Shown: positions 14,702 through 16,271 of the stretch, piece after piece | Layout of the letters: each line of letters starts with the position of its first letter | Position numbering within the stretch: the first letter of the stretch is position 1 | Source of the DNA: Devosiaceae bacterium | Lineage (GTDB): Bacteria; Pseudomonadota; Alphaproteobacteria; Rhizobiales; Devosiaceae | Length of the DNA stretch: 16,271 nt | NCBI GenBank assembly: GCA_021648585.1 | Contig: JAKISM010000036.1 | Span: forward strand, 1 to 16,271 | Direction of reading: 5' to 3' | Program-made: the position numbers and the translations under genes | Notes under the pieces: generated by a model | Database searches by the model: none | What the model was told of the DNA's origin: nothing | Seen by the model: the letters and a program-made list of their open reading frames with translations, nothing else

Positions 14702-14725
14702 GTGTTCTCCCTGATTGGGGAACAC
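14702..14725 (-). promoter_or_regulatory. hairpin that occludes the Shine-Dalgarno of the BTLCP gene
   Basis: In the mRNA (minus strand), GTGTTC pairs with GAACAC and CCC with GGG, with one bulged A and loop AATCA: a 9-bp stem ending 2 nt before the ATG. The only Shine-Dalgarno, AGGGAG, is in the 3' arm. This layout predicts translational control by RNA folding, opened by heat, a protein, a small RNA or upstream translation. Confidence 0.55.
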
Positions 14726-14846
14726 GCTAGAGTTTAGTTATTTCGCTATTGAAAAAAATAATATGCAACTTTTATTCAAAGTTTATTTGCAATATTTAGG
14801 TTTTGTTAGGGAAAAATTTGAGGTAAAAAGACAAATGAGTAAATCT

Positions 14847-14919
14847 AGGCTTTGCTTAAAATGACAATAGCCCTTTTGCACCTTGAGTGTTGCCGACCTA
14901 CTTTGCTCAATATGACAAA
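14847..14919. repeat. degenerate REP-like units between the PilZ and BTLCP genes
   Basis: A forward-like unit at 14878-14900 (CACCTTGAGTGTTGCCGA core) and a reverse-like unit at 14899-14919 (TTTGCTCAATATGACA) resemble decayed versions of the units at 4339-4369 and 4379-4408. A third remnant (GCTTTGCTTAAAATGACA) spans about 14849-14866. The remainder of 14700-14943 is AT-rich leader sequence without an ORF. Confidence 0.45.
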
Positions 14920-14943
14920 ATTTAGTTATTAATTTTAAGGGGT

Positions 14944-15576
14944 TTAGTCTAAACGTAGGTTTTGTTGCACTATAGATAGCATTTCTTGTGTGCTCGAAAA
15001 TTGCACACCAATTCCATTTTCAAAATGGCGAACCACTTTAGCTTGCATTCTACCAAGAGTAACTATTGAACCCATAGCTGGCCGTACAGAAAGCTCGATT
15101 GCAGCACCAGAAATTGAAATATCTAATAGTTTGCAATTATATTCGCGCCCATCATCAAGCACAATTTTGGAGTGACGAAAATCTGGCACAAATCGTCCAG
15201 AATCTCTTTCATCTTCTAAACCAAGTATATCTTTATTTGCTAGCCATGTAAGTTGAGCTGCAATCTTATCACGTTTTCGTGCAGATGCTAAGAAACCAAC
15301 TATAAACCCACCCTCAAAAACACGGATGATTTTTCCATCAATTCGCCCAATATCATCTAAATATGCAACAATACGCATATCAAGCGTGCCGCTAACTGGC
15401 GCAATTATTCTAGCCTCACCCGGTGACATTTCAACTATTTGGCAAGGATATTCACTATAGTCCGCTAGCATATAACGCCCTAAAATAGAGAGTTTTACAC
15501 TTTGAAAGCGATCTGGATCAGCGTTTAGTTCAGCTTGTGAATGTAATTGCAAAGAATTGTCTTGAAGTTCAAACAT
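14944..15576 (-). CDS. tandem PilZ domain protein (cyclic-di-GMP effector)
   Basis: A 210-residue cytoplasmic protein with two PilZ-like domains. The second (about 119-205) has the full cyclic-di-GMP site: R124-x3-R128 and D142-x-S144-x2-G147. The first (about 20-110) has a similar fold pattern, but no RxxxR, and only a degenerate EMSPGE at 49-54 in place of DxSxxG. It therefore probably keeps a structural or dimer role. I chose the ATG at 15576; a GTG at 15585 would add three residues, and neither has a clear Shine-Dalgarno. The gene lies 69 bp after the PAS_5 gene on the same strand and upstream of the BTLCP peptidase. The output (motility, polysaccharide or adhesion) is not evident. Confidence 0.9.
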   Translation of the reverse strand: MFELQDNSLQLHSQAELNADPDRFQSVKLSILGRYMLADYSEYPCQIVEMSPGEARIIAPVSGTLDMRIVAYLDDIGRIDGKIIRVFEGGFIVGFLASARKRDKIAAQLTWLANKDILGLEDERDSGRFVPDFRHSKIVLDDGREYNCKLLDISISGAAIELSVRPAMGSIVTLGRMQAKVVRHFENGIGVQFSSTQEMLSIVQQNLRLD

Positions 15577-15608
15577 TAAATACACGCCATTAGATTTAGA
15601 ATTAACAA

Positions 15609-15614
15609 ATTATA
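15609..15614 (-). promoter_or_regulatory. candidate -10 box before the PilZ gene
   Basis: TATAAT on the minus strand lies 33 nt before the chosen PilZ ATG. No good -35 is present at 16-18 nt spacing, so the call is weak. Confidence 0.2.
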
Positions 15615-15654
15615 GCTTTATTTAGGTTAACTATTAGTAATGCTTATGCGCTTT

Positions 15655-16271
15655 TTATGATTTTCCGCCATCAATTACACTTAGGTGCGAATAGCGACGG
15701 GCAAAATTACCATGAATCTTGGTAGGAATAGCTATTTTAGTAGGAATAACGATTGTTTGCTCATTCTTCTTGTTAGATATTTCATTTTTGAAATAAACAT
15801 CAACTTCATTATTAATAATATTGCTAGATAAATCGCGCAAGGGCAGTTGGTTTGAAACATCATCTGGCCAAATCAACCTTAATCCAGTTATTCTTTGCTC
15901 AACTATTGGGTCTAGACCTAGCCAATAGGGGTTTTCAATAGCACTCATAGCGCCAAGAATACGTGAAGTCGTGTCGCCATTATGGCGAACAGGAAGTAGG
16001 ATATTTTCAAAACTAACTCTCTTGCCACTTGCACTAATGCCATTAAAGCTTGTTAGGGCTACTGCATGATCCTCAGTTACTGCTCTGATAAGGGTTTTTA
16101 GCGCCTCACGATCTTTATGATGCCATAACTCGTTAAAAGAGCGCCCCTTTAATTCACGGCAATATGTTGTGCAAAGGTGTGATCCTGCTAAGCGGAACAA
16201 AAATTCATCTTCGTTTTCATCTGATTCTAGAATAAAAACATTTGCAAGCGATTTGCGAATTTTTGTTGGAT
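15655..16271 (-). CDS. PAS_5 domain protein, N-terminus outside window
   Basis: The minus-strand frame is open to the right edge, so the internal TTG at 16200 is not the start. The partial product (about 205 residues) carries the PAS_5 family pattern (PF07310): FLFRLAGSHLCTTYCRELKGRS followed at some distance by ILLPVRHNGDTTSRILGAMS and WLGLDPI. PF07310 proteins are alphaproteobacterial, of unknown ligand, and often stand alone without an output domain. The linker holds an IPTKIA/IPTKIH tandem six-residue repeat, then ends at ...VIDGGKS. Placement upstream of a PilZ gene suggests a sensing or cyclic-di-GMP module, by inference only. Confidence 0.88.
   Translation of the reverse strand, partial: PTKIRKSLANVFILESDENEDEFLFRLAGSHLCTTYCRELKGRSFNELWHHKDREALKTLIRAVTEDHAVALTSFNGISASGKRVSFENILLPVRHNGDTTSRILGAMSAIENPYWLGLDPIVEQRITGLRLIWPDDVSNQLPLRDLSSNIINNEVDVYFKNEISNKKNEQTIVIPTKIAIPTKIHGNFARRYSHLSVIDGGKS

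Overview
The window looks like chromosome from an AT-rich alphaproteobacterium, most likely of the order Hyphomicrobiales (Rhizobiales). The evidence is a set of families that are typical of that group. These are the zeta-type F1-ATPase inhibitor (DUF1476) lying between purB and purC, DUF3126 just after cysE, a short CinA-like protein, a PAS_5 protein beside a two-domain PilZ protein, a BTLCP transglutaminase-like peptidase, and CtrA-like TTAA-N7-TTAA DNA motifs. I cannot name a genus from sequence alone.

Layout, left to right. Bases 1-1058 hold the 3' part of a Fic-type AMP transferase gene (5' end outside the window), followed by a short GC-rich stretch and a minus-strand tRNA-Leu(UAA). The tRNA is the last member of a minus-strand group: cinA-like, gpt (xanthine/guanine phosphoribosyltransferase), tRNA-Leu. 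The gpt reading frame ends inside the tRNA. Divergent from it are map (methionine aminopeptidase) and radC, which abut exactly. A cluster of four REP-like units follows, then two minus-strand genes: a CelD/FemAB-like GNAT acyltransferase and ccdA. From about 6.6 to 9.5 kb lies a purine biosynthesis block (purB, purC, purS) interrupted by the convergent ATPase-inhibitor gene. The usual next gene, purQ, is absent; its place is taken by a possible 29-residue membrane peptide and a convergent FAD monooxygenase. An alpha/beta hydrolase, cysE and a DUF3126 gene run on the plus strand from 10.95 to 12.83 kb. After that come two uncharacterised membrane proteins transcribed divergently from a CtrA-motif-bearing gap. 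The right end is a minus-strand group: a PAS_5 protein (5' end outside the window), a tandem PilZ protein and a secreted BTLCP peptidase. It suggests a sensing and cyclic-di-GMP theme.

Most of the window is ordinary housekeeping DNA, and I found no clear undescribed multi-gene system. The most interesting points are regulatory or structural. They are the CDS-tRNA overlap at gpt/tRNA-Leu, a hairpin that buries the Shine-Dalgarno sequence of the BTLCP gene, CtrA-like sites before a small membrane protein gene, a tandem PilZ protein with only one intact ligand site, REP-like repeat families, a fresh tandem duplication at the cysE stop, a perfect palindrome that supplies two convergent stop codons, and the small ORF standing where purQ might be expected.
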